The notes under the pieces are model-generated. The model made no database searches and was not told where the DNA came from. It saw only the letters and a list, made by a program, of their open reading frames with translations. Below are positions 12,756 to 22,202 of a DNA stretch of 64,000 bases, piece by piece. How positions within the stretch are numbered: the stretch's first letter is position 1; each line of letters begins with the position of its first letter. A program made the translations under genes and the position numbers. The stretch spans positions 373,689,573-373,753,572 of the forward strand of contig NC_077229.1 of the NCBI RefSeq assembly GCF_027887165.1. The letters are read 5' to 3'. The DNA comes from Monodelphis domestica. Taxonomy: Eukaryota > Chordata > Mammalia > Didelphimorphia > Didelphidae.

Positions 12756-12882
12756 CTGGGAAGTGGTAAATTCCAAAGCTGATGAAAAGCCCAGACTCAG
12801 CCAATGCATTGCAGAATCATGGATGAACTTCAGCTTATTTCTTCAAGAAATGGCACACTTTAAGCAGCAGAACCCTGGCAAG
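12756..12882 (+). CDS. RETREG1: RETREG1 exon A (region before and into the second hairpin)
   Basis: The acceptor is TTTTAG at 12750-12755. The exon begins with the third base of a split Ser codon and then reads [20 protein letters not shown], with [12 protein letters not shown] following. It ends after a Lys codon (AAG, 12880-12882). The next exon begins with a whole Phe codon, as in the human protein (PGK then FCLL), so the junction must lie here. The intron therefore starts GCAAGT rather than GT. Confidence 0.95.
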
Positions 12883-15800
12883 GCAAGTTTCCCCACACAT
12901 AATAATCATAACTTTCATTATATCACCCAACAGATTTGGAAACAGATGGTCTCACTTATTACATCGGGTTGCAAAGATTCATTCATTCTGAATACAAAGA
13001 ATATACAATTTACTGAGAGAGAAAACCTGAAAATTAGAGGCAGACAACCTGGATTTAAATCCTAGTTCTGCCACTACACTAGCCTACGTTGCCCTGGGTA
13101 AAGCCACTTTCCACAGCCCTAAATTAGGGATACTAACACATGAGCAATTTGTCTCACCGAGTTGTCATGAGGAAAGGATGTTATAAATATTAGAGTATTA
13201 TGTAAATGAATATTATGTTTATTATTAAAAGACTTTTAGAGAAGTATGGATGCTCTAGCCATGCTTATATTCTGAATTTGAGATTTCTTGTAACTCTGAT
13301 CAAGGAGAAGATACCTAATTTTTAAAATTGTTATGTTCAAACTAGATAAAACATTTTATGAATTTAACATGATTCTCCTTTGGCTACTGCTGTAGGAAAA
13401 CAAAACTAATTTCTTCCTTCCCCTTTCCCTCCAAAAGCAAAAAAAAAAAAGAGAGAGAGAGAGATTTTTGAGAAATTTATGGCAAGCCTGATTTCCAAAC
13501 TGAAAGTTAATCACATTCATCCTATTGTAAAAAAAATAAATAAATAAATAAGCATTTGGTAGAAATATCATAATAAATAAATAAATAAAATAAAATAAAT
13601 AAAAGAGAACAAATGAAATAAATTTTGGAAATTATCTTTAGCCTAAAATAAATAATCATCCTCAATAAGTGTTTATTGAATTGAATTTGTGGGGAAGGAG
13701 ACGACTCATGTAGAGGGCTCCTCAGACCATTTTGGAAGGAGGATAACTGAGAGGTATCATCACACAGAGAAATGCACATCAAAGGCCTCCTCCGAGACTC
13801 ATCACCATGGCAACGTTGTTGTAGAGAGGCCCCCCCCTTTACTTTTTCGGCAGCTTCTCTGTTAAACCCTGTGGGAACAGGGCTGCCCCAGGGTGTGGTA
13901 GCTCTGATAGTAGACTTTTACTTTCATGCTGAAAAAAGGATCCCTCCAGTTCCCTTGTCTTCCATTCCCTGTGAGCATTAAAGGTTGCAATCGCTGATTA
14001 TTCTGTTATCAGAATACTTAGTTCTGCTTTGGAACTTTTGAAAAGTCCATAAGATTTTCTTTTAAAGTTGTTGTTTTTATTTAAGATAGCACTGTATGGT
14101 ACAGTACACCTGTTCTGCCCTCTTCCTATGTGAGCAGCCCATTCTTTTCTTTCCAGCCACATCCATCCCCTTGATAAATGGCCCTTTTCCCACCCAGTTG
14201 TTTGTGGCTGTTTGTGGCTGCTGTTCTCCGTTGCCCTTGATGCCCTGCGATGTTCCTTGACTACCAGCCACACAGCATCCCTGAAAAAAATGACGTTCTT
14301 ATAAGGCATGACCAGTGTTTCAGAGAAAAGCTGGATCATTAAAAGTATTCTGTTGTGTGTTTTGATTCCTGGCATTTCAAAAACTTTGTTCCACATCTTA
14401 ATTTCTTCGTATTTCATCAAGTTACCGTGAAATTTAGCCCTTCTTCTTTCAATCACATTTCCCCCCAATAGGGTATGTACCCCTTTCTCAGAAACATGTA
14501 TCTTTTTAAAATTCCTTTTAACCCAGGTGCTTCCTCAGCTCTGGTGATCCTAACTTCCTCCAATTCAGTGGGGGTGTCTGTGTCCTAATTGCACAATATG
14601 GCTCAAACTCACATTCTAACATGTGCTTTTCCTAGATCATACAAGAGTCACGAATCAAATAGCAAATATTTAATTACAATAGAATAGGTAACGTAATGTC
14701 ATCCACTGAGCTACACGGCTGCCCCCCTCTTTGTATCCTTTAAAGTGATTGAACAATTATTGATGTGAGGCTATTGTTGATTTGCTGCCAGGGAGGGAGG
14801 GAGTCTTTAACATAAAAAATGGTTGTTTGAAAAACTTTAACTACTGATATATGCTGAAAGAATATATTTTGTATCATAAAATGCATATAGTAAAAGTATA
14901 TAATCAAGAATGGTAAATAGAAGAAATAGAAGGAATTTTGGAAAGACATAAGTGAAGAATACCCAACTAGATCAATATATTCAATCATTTGGGATACCCC
15001 TAAGTTGAAGAGTTTTAAAAATTTTTTGAATTAATTATAAATGTAAGTTTAATTAATTTCATTATTTTTACAGTCTACAATAAACAACTTGTAGAAATAA
15101 TTTGGTGGGAGTGAGGGGAGCAGCTAGGTAACTCAGTGGATTGAGAGCTAGGTCTAGAGATAAGAGGTCCTGAGTTCAAATCTAAACTCGGACATTTGTG
15201 TGACCCTTAACACTATTCTGCTTCTGAACAAGTACTCAATATTGATTCTAAAGATGGAGGGTTAAGGTTTAAAAAAAATAATTCGAGGTGTTCATGTATG
15301 CAGCCATAATAAAATGTTTTCATCATGAATATTGAATATTGTTGGTTTTTTTAATTCTAGTTTTGCCTCCTGGTCTGCAGTGTGTGCACATTTTTTACAA
15401 TCTTAGGAAGCTACATTCCTGGAGTCATACTCTCCTACTTTGTATGTAAGTCTACCGTCTTATCTTTTTCAAATTCCTATTGTATTTGTGGTATGTCACT
15501 AGCTTCCTTTAAGGCTCAGCTTACTCAAGTGCTACCTTCTCCAGGACACATTTACCAGATACTCCTGCTGCTACTTTTGATTCTTCCTGGGTTATCTTCC
15601 AATATCTATTTTTATCTTCTATACTCTTATCTTATATTTTCTTATGCAATTAAAATATAGTCATATATATTTCTTATATATTCTATACATATGTTCTTAT
15701 ATATATTTCTTATATTAAAAAACATTTTTACTATGTTTTCTCTCCCATTAGATGTAAGCTCCTTGAAAGCAGAGACTGTTTTTGCATGGGGAAAAAAAAT

Positions 15801-18800
15801 CAAAGCCCAACTCAGCGCTATAAATAAAATGTTTGTTGATGGATTGTTTTATAAAAAGAGCTAGCTCTAGTTTGGATTTTCACTCTGCCAACATATCTCA
15901 TTTTATCCACATGGAAACTAAAGGACTGTTTAGTGGCAGAGCTACAAATATATCCTGGGGCATTTGACTCTCCAGCTCTAGTCTTTTTCTGGCATATCCT
16001 ACTGAATCTTTGAAAATCACTTTCCTTGAAAATGAAGTAGCCCACGAACAAGTTTCTTGGCTTACAGTGTTCAGGTTGCAAGGGCATGAATGGATAGAAG
16101 TCTGGTTTCCCGCCAGCTTTTGAACAAGGCTTATTGTTAAAGTTGTCTGTGGTGACAATGATGATGATGAAGATGAGAGAAGGAAACTGAAAGCCTGCCT
16201 TGTTTGTGAAATAAGTTCATTATTTTTTGTTCATGATTTCTATTCTCTCTACTGCACAGTACTTTTCCTAAGTAATAAACACTTATTTGGCAGTAAGGGA
16301 CATTCAGGGCCTTTGTTTGTTTGTTTGTTGTTTTCAGAATTCTGAGCCCTTGAAATAATTCCTTCCTTTCCCCTTTATTTTAGTACTCTGTGCCTTTTTG
16401 TGTCCACTGTTTAAGTGCAATGAATTTGGACAAAGAGTATACAGCAAGATCAAGTCATTTCTGCTAAAACTAGATTTTGGAATAGGAGAATATATTAACC
16501 AAAAGAGGCAAGAGAAATCTGGTAAGTAAAGTTGAAAATGCCAAAATTCCACATATGACATGAGGCATACACATATGAGTCATTCTTGAATTGGATTTAA
16601 GAAATTGTTCTGTAAGCAAAGCTGTGTACTCACCACTATTTCAGCTGTTTGCACTAACCCAAAGAGAATACACATTTGATTTCAATTTGGTACTTAAGGG
16701 ATTTTTTTCTGACTAAACTTTGAGGAAAGCAAGCTCTCCATAGACTATTTCTCATTTGATTTTAGATATTCTTCTAGTATATTTCACTCATTACTCTGCT
16801 TTTATTGAATAAATGAATTTAAAATTTGATAAGCTATGGCAGTGAAAGGTTTAATTAAACATTTTATGCTTTGCTATTTCTGATTAATTTTCTTTGTTTA
16901 AGTTGATTTAATTGGAAAATGGGATATTGATAATATGTTGTTGAGAAAGCCTAGAGAAGAAATATGGTAGAATAGAATGATGAAATAAAAAAGAATCATG
17001 CCAAGGGAGAAGGAGACAAGAAGTAGGAAAACTGACTTCCCTCTCAGTTTATCTGGGCCAAGGATAGTTCCCTATATAATTAATTTATCCTGCTCATAAA
17101 TGAGGCTCTTGCTGTGAAAACATTCCAGATTTGGAAGTATTTGACAATTTGAGAAACATGGGATGGACACAATAGACAAAAAGTAGTACCTTTTGGAAAG
17201 CTAAGAAACTGAAAACTTATGTCTACATTTTCTTTCTCAACAGAGGCAGATAAAGAAAAAAATCACAAAGACGACAGTGAATTAGACTTTTCAGCCCTTT
17301 GTCCTAAGGTACTTCCTGGCTAATTTTCCCTGTTTTCTTTGGAGTTTGGCTGTAGAGTCACTTCCCTATAACAAAGCTGGATGGATGTTCCTTAAGTGGA
17401 ACTTCAGCATTTCTAGGAGGTGACAAACTCCATAAGGAAAACACACATCTTATTAAATGACCTGTTGTTTTTTTTAATCTTACACTAATTTCATTAGTGT
17501 TTGCCTAAGAAAAGGTGGTTGGAATGCAAATTAATATTTGACTTTTAAACTTTGGCACAGGTTAGCCTCACAACTGTTGCCAAAGAGCTATCCGTGTCTG
17601 ACACAGATGTATCAGAGGTGTCTTGGACTGATAACGGGACCTTCAATCTCTCCGAAGGATGTACTCCCCAAACAGACACTTCTGATGGTATGTAATAGGG
17701 TGATGATGGTGAGGGCTAGGTGCATCAGGCCTGGAGGCCATCCTGAGTCCAGATCTGACCTCAGACACTTCCTAGCTGGGTGACCCTGGATGAGTCACTT
17801 AATCCTGTATGCCTCAGTTTCCTCATCTATAAAATGAATAGGGGAAGGAAATGGCCAGCCACTCTGGGATTTCTGTCAAGAAAACCCCAAATGGCTCACA
17901 GAATTGAATGTGACTGTAAAATCACTGTACAACAGCTGTGCTAAGTCCCTTACAAATATCTCATTTGAGTTTTAGAAGCATTTATTATCCTCATTTTACT
18001 ACTGAGGAAACAGAAGCAAACAGAAGTTAAGTGACTTTCCCATGGACACAGAGCTAGTTATTGTCTGAAGCTGGGTCTTTGGACTTGGGGCACTCTGACC
18101 GCTGTCACCTAGTTGTCTCTTAATGTAATATATGCCATAATATACTATATGCCATTGCTTTTTGACAGCCTCAATTATTTTTTTTTTGACAGCCTCAATT
18201 ATTATTAAAACGTGCAAAAATGTTTGACCATCTGTTCTAGCACTTGTATGTGCTAAGTTTACTTCAGTGGGGTGGCTATTTGGAGATAGACTAGATCTCT
18301 TAGAGTATCATAATTTAGAGCCAGGAGAGGACGTAGAATCCATCGAGTCCCGTGCCCCACTTCCTTTTATAGACGATGAAACTGAAACCGGGTTTGCTCA
18401 AAGTGATACTGACTGCAACCGACAGGTGGGATTTGAAAACAGGTCCTTTTGACTTATAAATTCAGATATTTTGGTATTGAAGTTGCCCCCACTCTAAACG
18501 ATGAGACCGATACTCAAGAACCATCTTCTCTCACTTAATAATCCACAGTCAAATGCAATGAATTATAATGACTGGTCTCCTCTTTTTGCATACCCTTACC
18601 TAAAATGTGAAAGCCTTAATTGCTTTTTAAAAATAAATTCTATATAGTAAATTGCACAATAAATTGTATAAGTTTTAGATAAATTCACTTAGATCAGTAT
18701 AACACATTTTCTTTAAAATCTGTTCTTCAAGTAAAACTGAGAGGAGAATCTTTTCAGTCTTAGCCCTAGCTTCAACAGACCTCTTATTGCTCACCAAACG

Positions 18801-21666
18801 TGCTTTGAGGTTTCATTAGATGCCAAGGCATGGAGGTGACCTTCAGATTATCAAAGGCTTTGCCAGAGGAGCACAGGCTCCGTCAAGTCTTAGCAAGCTG
18901 GAAAGGTTTTGAATACAGACTTGATCAGAACTAGCCTGACCAAGTTTGAAGAAGTTCACAACTTGGTGGTTGTGGGACTGAAGACTGATTTTTTTTTAAA
19001 CCACAGCAATTACTGAGAAGTTGTGCTCTCCATCAGTGGAGGGGAGTAATTTCTATATTTGCATTAGAAATTATAAATCCATAAAAAATAAATATAAGCA
19101 TATATATTTGTATTAGAAATTATAAATCCATGAAAAATGAATATAAGCATAATAAAAATCAGCTCTTCCTTGTTCAATGTATTTTACAAGGAAGAAAAAT
19201 TCCTGTAAGCATACTCAATGAATAAATGAGGAAGGTAGCATGCTACAGTGGCTCAGGAGCCCAGGGCACTGCTCAGTTCTAGCACTGGCTGTTTGTGTGA
19301 TCTCAGGCATGACACTGTGTAATTAGAATTTTGCTCCCCCAAACTCTCTTTCCCAGCTTCCTGTGTTCCTTCTCACATTATGTGCCAACATAGGGAGGAT
19401 ATATTTTTGTGTAGCTCCTCCCACTTGCTCTTTTTCTCCTGATCATGCTGGGAGGTTGGGTGAGTGCCAGGCAGGAGAATTTTTCTCACATGTCTTTACT
19501 CAGGTTTTTACTTTTGTTCTTGTATTCTTCCTACTTCAAGTGATCATTAATAAATCTTATGTAATACTTGGAGTTATTGGATATTAATTTTAATCTTACA
19601 CACTCACTTTACCACCTTGTGGGCCTCTGGGGCTTTTTCCTATGGGGAATGCAAGGCATGAGGATGGCTAACCTAGCAGGAAGCTCCAGTGTTCTGTGCT
19701 GGATTGTCAAATAGATGCAGGCATTCAAGGACTTAGGTCCTATTTTCAGGTATAGAATAAAATAGCTCTTTGGTCCAAAGTAGTGTAATCAGAAAAGAAG
19801 GATAAGATCCTTAGAGTTTAATAAATTACAAAAGTAAATGTTTGTTGGTGGCAGCACTCAGTTAAGTGGAGTGTAGGGAACAAATAATAAGTATTAATAG
19901 GGCACTTTAATGTTTGTAAAGCACTGCATCTATACCATCTCTCGCTTGATCTTTACAACAGTCTTGGGAGGTAAGATTTACAGATTAGAAAGCTCAAGCT
20001 AAGAGACTTGGCCAGGAAGATGCAGCTAGTAAGTGGCTCAGGCAGGATTTCCCCTCAGGTCTCCCTAAATCCAAGTCTAGCATTCTAGCCATTGAACTGT
20101 GTATAGTAAAAATATCCATTAGTTTATCAATTCATTTTGGAGAAAAATAGAAAACCTCGTAGAAAAATCACTCTATCAAATAATATTTGTTTTAATCCTT
20201 CAAGAAACTGTAAAAAAAACCCAAACGTTTTTTATCAGTGTAGCTAGTCTTTCTTCCCTGAATGTAGATCAGAATCTTGTAGTAGTAATAGTAGTAGTAG
20301 TAAGAGTAGTAGTAGTAGTAGCGGTGGTCGTAGTGGTGGTGGTAGTGATGATAATAGTAATAGTAGTGGTAGTTGTAGTAGCAGTAGTGGTAGTAATTAT
20401 AATTAGATATAAATTAAATTAAATAATAAAAAAATAAAAAACAATTGTAATATATTATTTTGTTTTCACAATCACTCTGGGAGATAAATGCTATTATTAT
20501 CCCCATTTTGCAAGCAGGTTGGATGACCTGCCCAGTATCACACTGCTGGTCAGTGTCAGATTCCAGATTTGAACTCTGGTCTTCCTGACTCCAGATCTGG
20601 TGCTGTTGCCTTCCAGGCCATCGAGCTGTGTGGAGATGCCACAGCTAAGGAAGGTGGTTACCTAATGACCACATGTTACAGGATGTGTATCTGCACTCAG
20701 CTAGGCTGGTTCTATAGTCAGTCTCTGGGTTCGTATCTGAAGATTGCCAGCGTGGTGGCTCCAGGGGCAGCAGGGCATGAGGAGGGATGGAGCGGGGGTC
20801 TGACCTCAGATGCTTTGTGGCTCTGTGACCCTAGACAAGGCACTTAAACTCTGTGTCAGGTCAGTCAGTAAAGGTTTATTTAGCACCTCCTGAAGGATAC
20901 AAAGGGAAGCATAAGGCAGTGGTGGCCTGGGGAGATCACAGTCTCTTGAGGGTGGGCAAATTTGGGGAAATTTGTCCAGGAGGTTTTGATCTTTCATTTC
21001 ACTGGGAAACGCAGTACAGTCTCAGACCTCCAATGGTTCATGGTGATGCAGAAAAGACTGGACCAATTTTGTAGACTGCTTGAGGATTCATACTAAAATA
21101 AGTCATCATTTAGATTGAGGGATTTTACTTCAGATCTCTTAACTCTTTATCCCAATTATCTCCTAGATCTTGACCGACCCAGTTTACAGGAGGAAGCTTT
21201 CTCCAGGGATCTTTCAGAATTTCCATCTCTAGAAAATGGCACAGGAACAAATGATGAAGATGAGTTGAGTCTTGGCTTGCCCATCCAGTACAAGAGAAAA
21301 AAAGAGCCCATGGACAGTGGTCACAGACAGAGCAGAGAGAAGCAACCAACAGCTGGTCTCACCCTTCCTTTGAGCAGTGACCAGACCATTCACTTGATGG
21401 GAAATCTCGCTGGTGATGTCATTGTAGCTGCAATGTCTGCTGCTATCAAAGACCAGTTGCAACAAGGAGTTCAGAGGGCTTCTTCCCAGTCAGTACCTAG
21501 CCCAGGAGAAGACACAGACACAGAAGAAGGTGATGATTTTGAACTACTGGACCAGTCAGAGCTCGATCAGATTGAGAGCGAACTGGGACTTACACAAGAC
21601 CAGGATGTAGAACCTCAGCAAAAGAAATCTTCAGGCTTCCTTTCAAATCTGCTGGGAGGCCATTAA
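12756..21666 (+). CDS. RETREG1: RETREG1 (FAM134B) 3' coding exons, ER-phagy receptor, 5' partial
   Basis: Reticulophagy regulator 1 bends ER membrane through a reticulon-homology domain and recruits LC3/GABARAP so that ER sheets are taken up by autophagosomes. Six coding exons are visible: 12756-12882, 15361-15445, 16384-16521, 17244-17308, 17561-17687 and 21167-21666. All junction phases agree, and together they encode 346 residues after a split Ser codon. Identification rests on near-continuous agreement with the remembered human protein: SWEVx[24 protein letters not shown], [18 protein letters not shown], [16 protein letters not shown] and the [12 protein letters not shown] terminus. The first three exons carry the second membrane hairpin. 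The last carries the LIR core FELL in an acidic context (21538-21549). The 5' exons, including the first hairpin and both known start exons, were not found and presumably lie to the left. RETREG2 and RETREG3 are less likely, because the tail matches RETREG1 specifically. ZNF622 follows on the same strand, as in human. Confidence 0.96.
13035..13210 (+). mobile_element. MIR SINE remnant
   Basis: GATTTAAATCCTAGTTCTGC, 'gccctgggtaaagccactt' and GAGTTGTCATGAGGA match the MIR order. Confidence 0.65.
13528..13604. repeat. (AAAT)n simple repeats
   Basis: Two AAAT-type runs, at 13528-13551 and 13571-13604. Confidence 0.9.
13690..14520. other. Repeat-poor, GC-richer intronic block
   Basis: No recognisable repeat and visibly less AT-rich than its surroundings. 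It contains an RFX X-box-like site at 13801-13814 and a short tandem (TGTTTGTGGC twice, about 14200-14220). A 156-codon open frame on the minus strand (13998-14468) has no recognised homology. It may be a regulatory element. Confidence 0.4.
13801..13814 (+). promoter_or_regulatory. RFX X-box-like site
   Basis: ATCACCATGGCAAC matches the palindromic RFX consensus GTTGCCATGGCAAC at 11 of 14 positions, with an intact right half. Confidence 0.35.
15115..15283 (+). mobile_element. tRNA-headed marsupial SINE (GGCAGCTGGGTGGCTCAG type)
   Basis: GCAGCTAGGTAACTCAGTGG, GTCCTGAGTTCAAATCTAAA, then 'caatattgattctaaagatgg' and an A-rich tail. It ends about 80 bases before RETREG1 exon B. Confidence 0.85.
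15361..15445 (+). CDS. RETREG1: RETREG1 exon B (membrane hairpin)
   Basis: The acceptor is TTCTAG at 15355-15360. The exon encodes [20 protein letters not shown] followed by GVILSYFV, a hydrophobic stretch with a Gly-Ser-Tyr-Ile-Pro turn that forms the first arm of the second RHD hairpin. The donor GTAAGT at 15446 was chosen over GTATGT at 15442 because only the former leaves one base that joins in frame to the next exon (giving FVLLCAF). Confidence 0.94.
15450..15845 (+). mobile_element. L2 3'-end copy
   Basis: TTTAAGGCTCAGCTTACTCA, CTACCTTCTCCAGGACACA, GATGTAAGCTCCTTGAAAGC and 'aaaatgtttgttgatgga' follow the L2 3' order. It starts almost at the exon B donor. Confidence 0.75.
16384..16521 (+). 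CDS. RETREG1: RETREG1 exon C (second hairpin arm and amphipathic segment)
   Basis: The acceptor is TTTTAG at 16378-16383 and the donor is GTAAGT at 16522. The exon reads [20 protein letters not shown], then [20 protein letters not shown] and KRQEKS. This is the second arm of the hairpin plus the amphipathic helix that sits on the cytosolic face in this family. The frame is open throughout and phases fit both neighbours. Confidence 0.95.
16522..17243. other. RETREG1 intron C-D
   Basis: AT-rich intron sequence without a recognised repeat. Confidence 0.5.
17244..17308 (+). CDS. RETREG1: RETREG1 exon D (short cytosolic exon)
   Basis: The acceptor is CAACAG at 17238-17243 and the donor is GTACTT at 17309. 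After completing a split Glu codon it encodes [20 protein letters not shown] and K. The 65-base length (two bases plus 21 codons) keeps frame. The sequence is nearly identical to the human segment [21 protein letters not shown]. Confidence 0.94.
17561..17687 (+). CDS. RETREG1: RETREG1 exon E (phospho-rich cytosolic linker)
   Basis: The acceptor is GGCACAG ending at 17560 and the donor is GTATGT at 17688. It encodes [20 protein letters not shown], then [20 protein letters not shown] and SD, rich in Ser, Thr and acidic residues like the human linker. Human has Tyr where this copy has Cys in SEG(C/Y)TPQ. A SINE starts only about 20 bases after the exon. Confidence 0.95.
17710..17937 (+). mobile_element. 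tRNA-headed SINE with long tail, adjacent to exon E
   Basis: GATCTGACCTCAGACACTTC, TAGCTGGGTGACCCTGGATG, AGTTTCCTCATCTATAAAAT, then 'aagaaaaccccaaatggctcac' and 'caacagctgtgc'. It begins about 22 bases after the exon E splice junction. Confidence 0.8.
17938..18125 (+). mobile_element. CORE-type SINE
   Basis: 'aaatatctcatttgag', 'ctgaggaaacagaagcaaac', AGTTAAGTGACTTTCCCATG and a terminal 'cacctagttgtct' match the class; it abuts the preceding SINE. Confidence 0.7.
18295..18480 (+). mobile_element. MIR3-like SINE
   Basis: 'atcataatttagagccagg', 'gacgatgaaactgaaac' and GGTGGGATTTGAAAACAGGT follow the consensus. Confidence 0.6.
19225..19690 (+). mobile_element. MIR SINE split by a solo LTR
   Basis: The left half (19225-19317) ends '...gtgatctcaggcatgacact'. 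The right half resumes after 19600 as 'cactttaccaccttgtgggcctctgg', continuing the MIR order. The interruption fixes the LTR boundaries. Confidence 0.6.
19318..19600 (+). mobile_element. Solo LTR of an endogenous retrovirus-like element
   Basis: A 283-base segment begins TGTAATTAGAATTTTGC and ends TTTTAATCTTACA, with an AATAAA at 19549-19554. It is flanked by CACTG (19313-19317) and CACTC (19601-19605), a short direct repeat as made by retroviral integration. No internal genes remain. It sits inside a MIR, so it is younger than that element. A related copy lies at 61200-61465. Confidence 0.75.
19870..20105 (+). mobile_element. CORE-type SINE
   Basis: 'gcactttaatgtttgtaaagcactgcat', GCAGCTAGTAAGTGGCTCAG and 'ccaagtctagcattctagccattgaactg' match the class. 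Confidence 0.7.
20279..20396. repeat. (AGT)n imperfect trinucleotide repeat
   Basis: About 39 AGT-like units with GGT, GAT and AAT variants. Confidence 0.93.
20440..20645 (+). mobile_element. CORE-type SINE
   Basis: 'cactctgggagataaatgctattattatcc', TTTGAACTCTGGTCTTCCTG and 'ccatcgagctgtg' match the class. Confidence 0.7.
20735..20940 (+). mobile_element. SINE fragment plus head of unassigned repeat
   Basis: 20735-20855 keeps TCTGACCTCAGATGCTTTGT and GTGACCCTAGACAAGGCACT of a tRNA-headed SINE. 20860-20940 ('ggtttatttagcacctcctgaaggatacaaagg...gatcacagtct') matches the head of the repeat at 28545. Confidence 0.55.
21167..21666 (+). CDS. RETREG1: RETREG1 last coding exon with LC3-interacting region
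   Basis: The acceptor is TCCTAG at 21161-21166. The exon completes an Asp codon and encodes 165 residues to the stop TAA at 21664-21666. It holds the disordered acidic tail, the conserved block [20 protein letters not shown], and the [23 protein letters not shown] (core FELL, 21538-21549). The terminus is [12 protein letters not shown]. The LIR and terminus are essentially identical to human; the region between them is more variable, as expected for a disordered tail. Confidence 0.97.
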
Positions 21667-22196
21667 CTTGGGAATCAGAGCTTGCAACAGAGCAGAAATA
21701 AACCACAAAAAAATTTAAAACAAACAAAAAGGAAAAAAAAGAAAATTATATGAGCTGTGAGCTTTAACTATTACTTTAGATTTGTTGTCCTATTTTCCCT
21801 TCTGCAGTGAATTAACTGGATATATATCAGCTGAAACTGAAAATGTAATGTTTCTGATAATTATACCTTGACCTAGTAGCATGAAAATGAATTCTATATC
21901 CACTGTGTTGTCAGAGAGGAATGTTAGAGATTTTTCTTTAAAAGGAAAAGGCCAGATTTTAGAGTGATACCTCCAAGTATTCTCTATTCTTTTCATCATA
22001 CTTCACCTTTCAAGCCTGCAAGGCAGTTTATTGTGACACAATGAGATAAGACAAGTGTTGCAGACATAATATAGCTTTATGCTATCCTTTCCCTCTAGTA
22101 TTTCGAAAGTTTTAAGAATTTGATGTTAAAAAATCCTTCCATCCTGTTATTTTTAAATTTAAGAACATGGACAGCACTGTCAAAATGAACTAGGAA

Positions 22197-22202
22197 AATA
22201 AA
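22197..22202 (+). terminator. Candidate proximal RETREG1 poly(A) signal
   Basis: A canonical AATAAA lies about 530 bases after the stop codon. It could give a short 3' UTR form. Whether it is used is unknown. Confidence 0.4.

Larger units (their letters stand above)
12883..15360 (+). other. RETREG1 intron with GC-AG borders
   Basis: The intron begins AAG|GCAAGT and ends TTCTAG. The context AG|GCAAGT is the one normally seen at the minority class of GC donors. It contains a MIR-type SINE remnant (13035-13210), AAAT-type simple repeats (13528-13604), a repeat-poor GC-richer block (13690-14520) and a tRNA-headed SINE (15115-15283). Confidence 0.85.

Noticed and set aside
12886-12891. GT donor (GTTTCC) a few bases after exon A
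   Set aside because: It would add four bases and break the frame into exon B, while the GC donor gives exact continuity.
15442-15447. Alternative donor GTATGT at the end of RETREG1 exon B
   Set aside because: Using it shifts the reading frame at the next exon; GTAAGT at 15446 restores the conserved protein.
21125-21465. Minus-strand open frames opposite the last RETREG1 exon
   Set aside because: They are shadows of the conserved plus-strand coding sequence.
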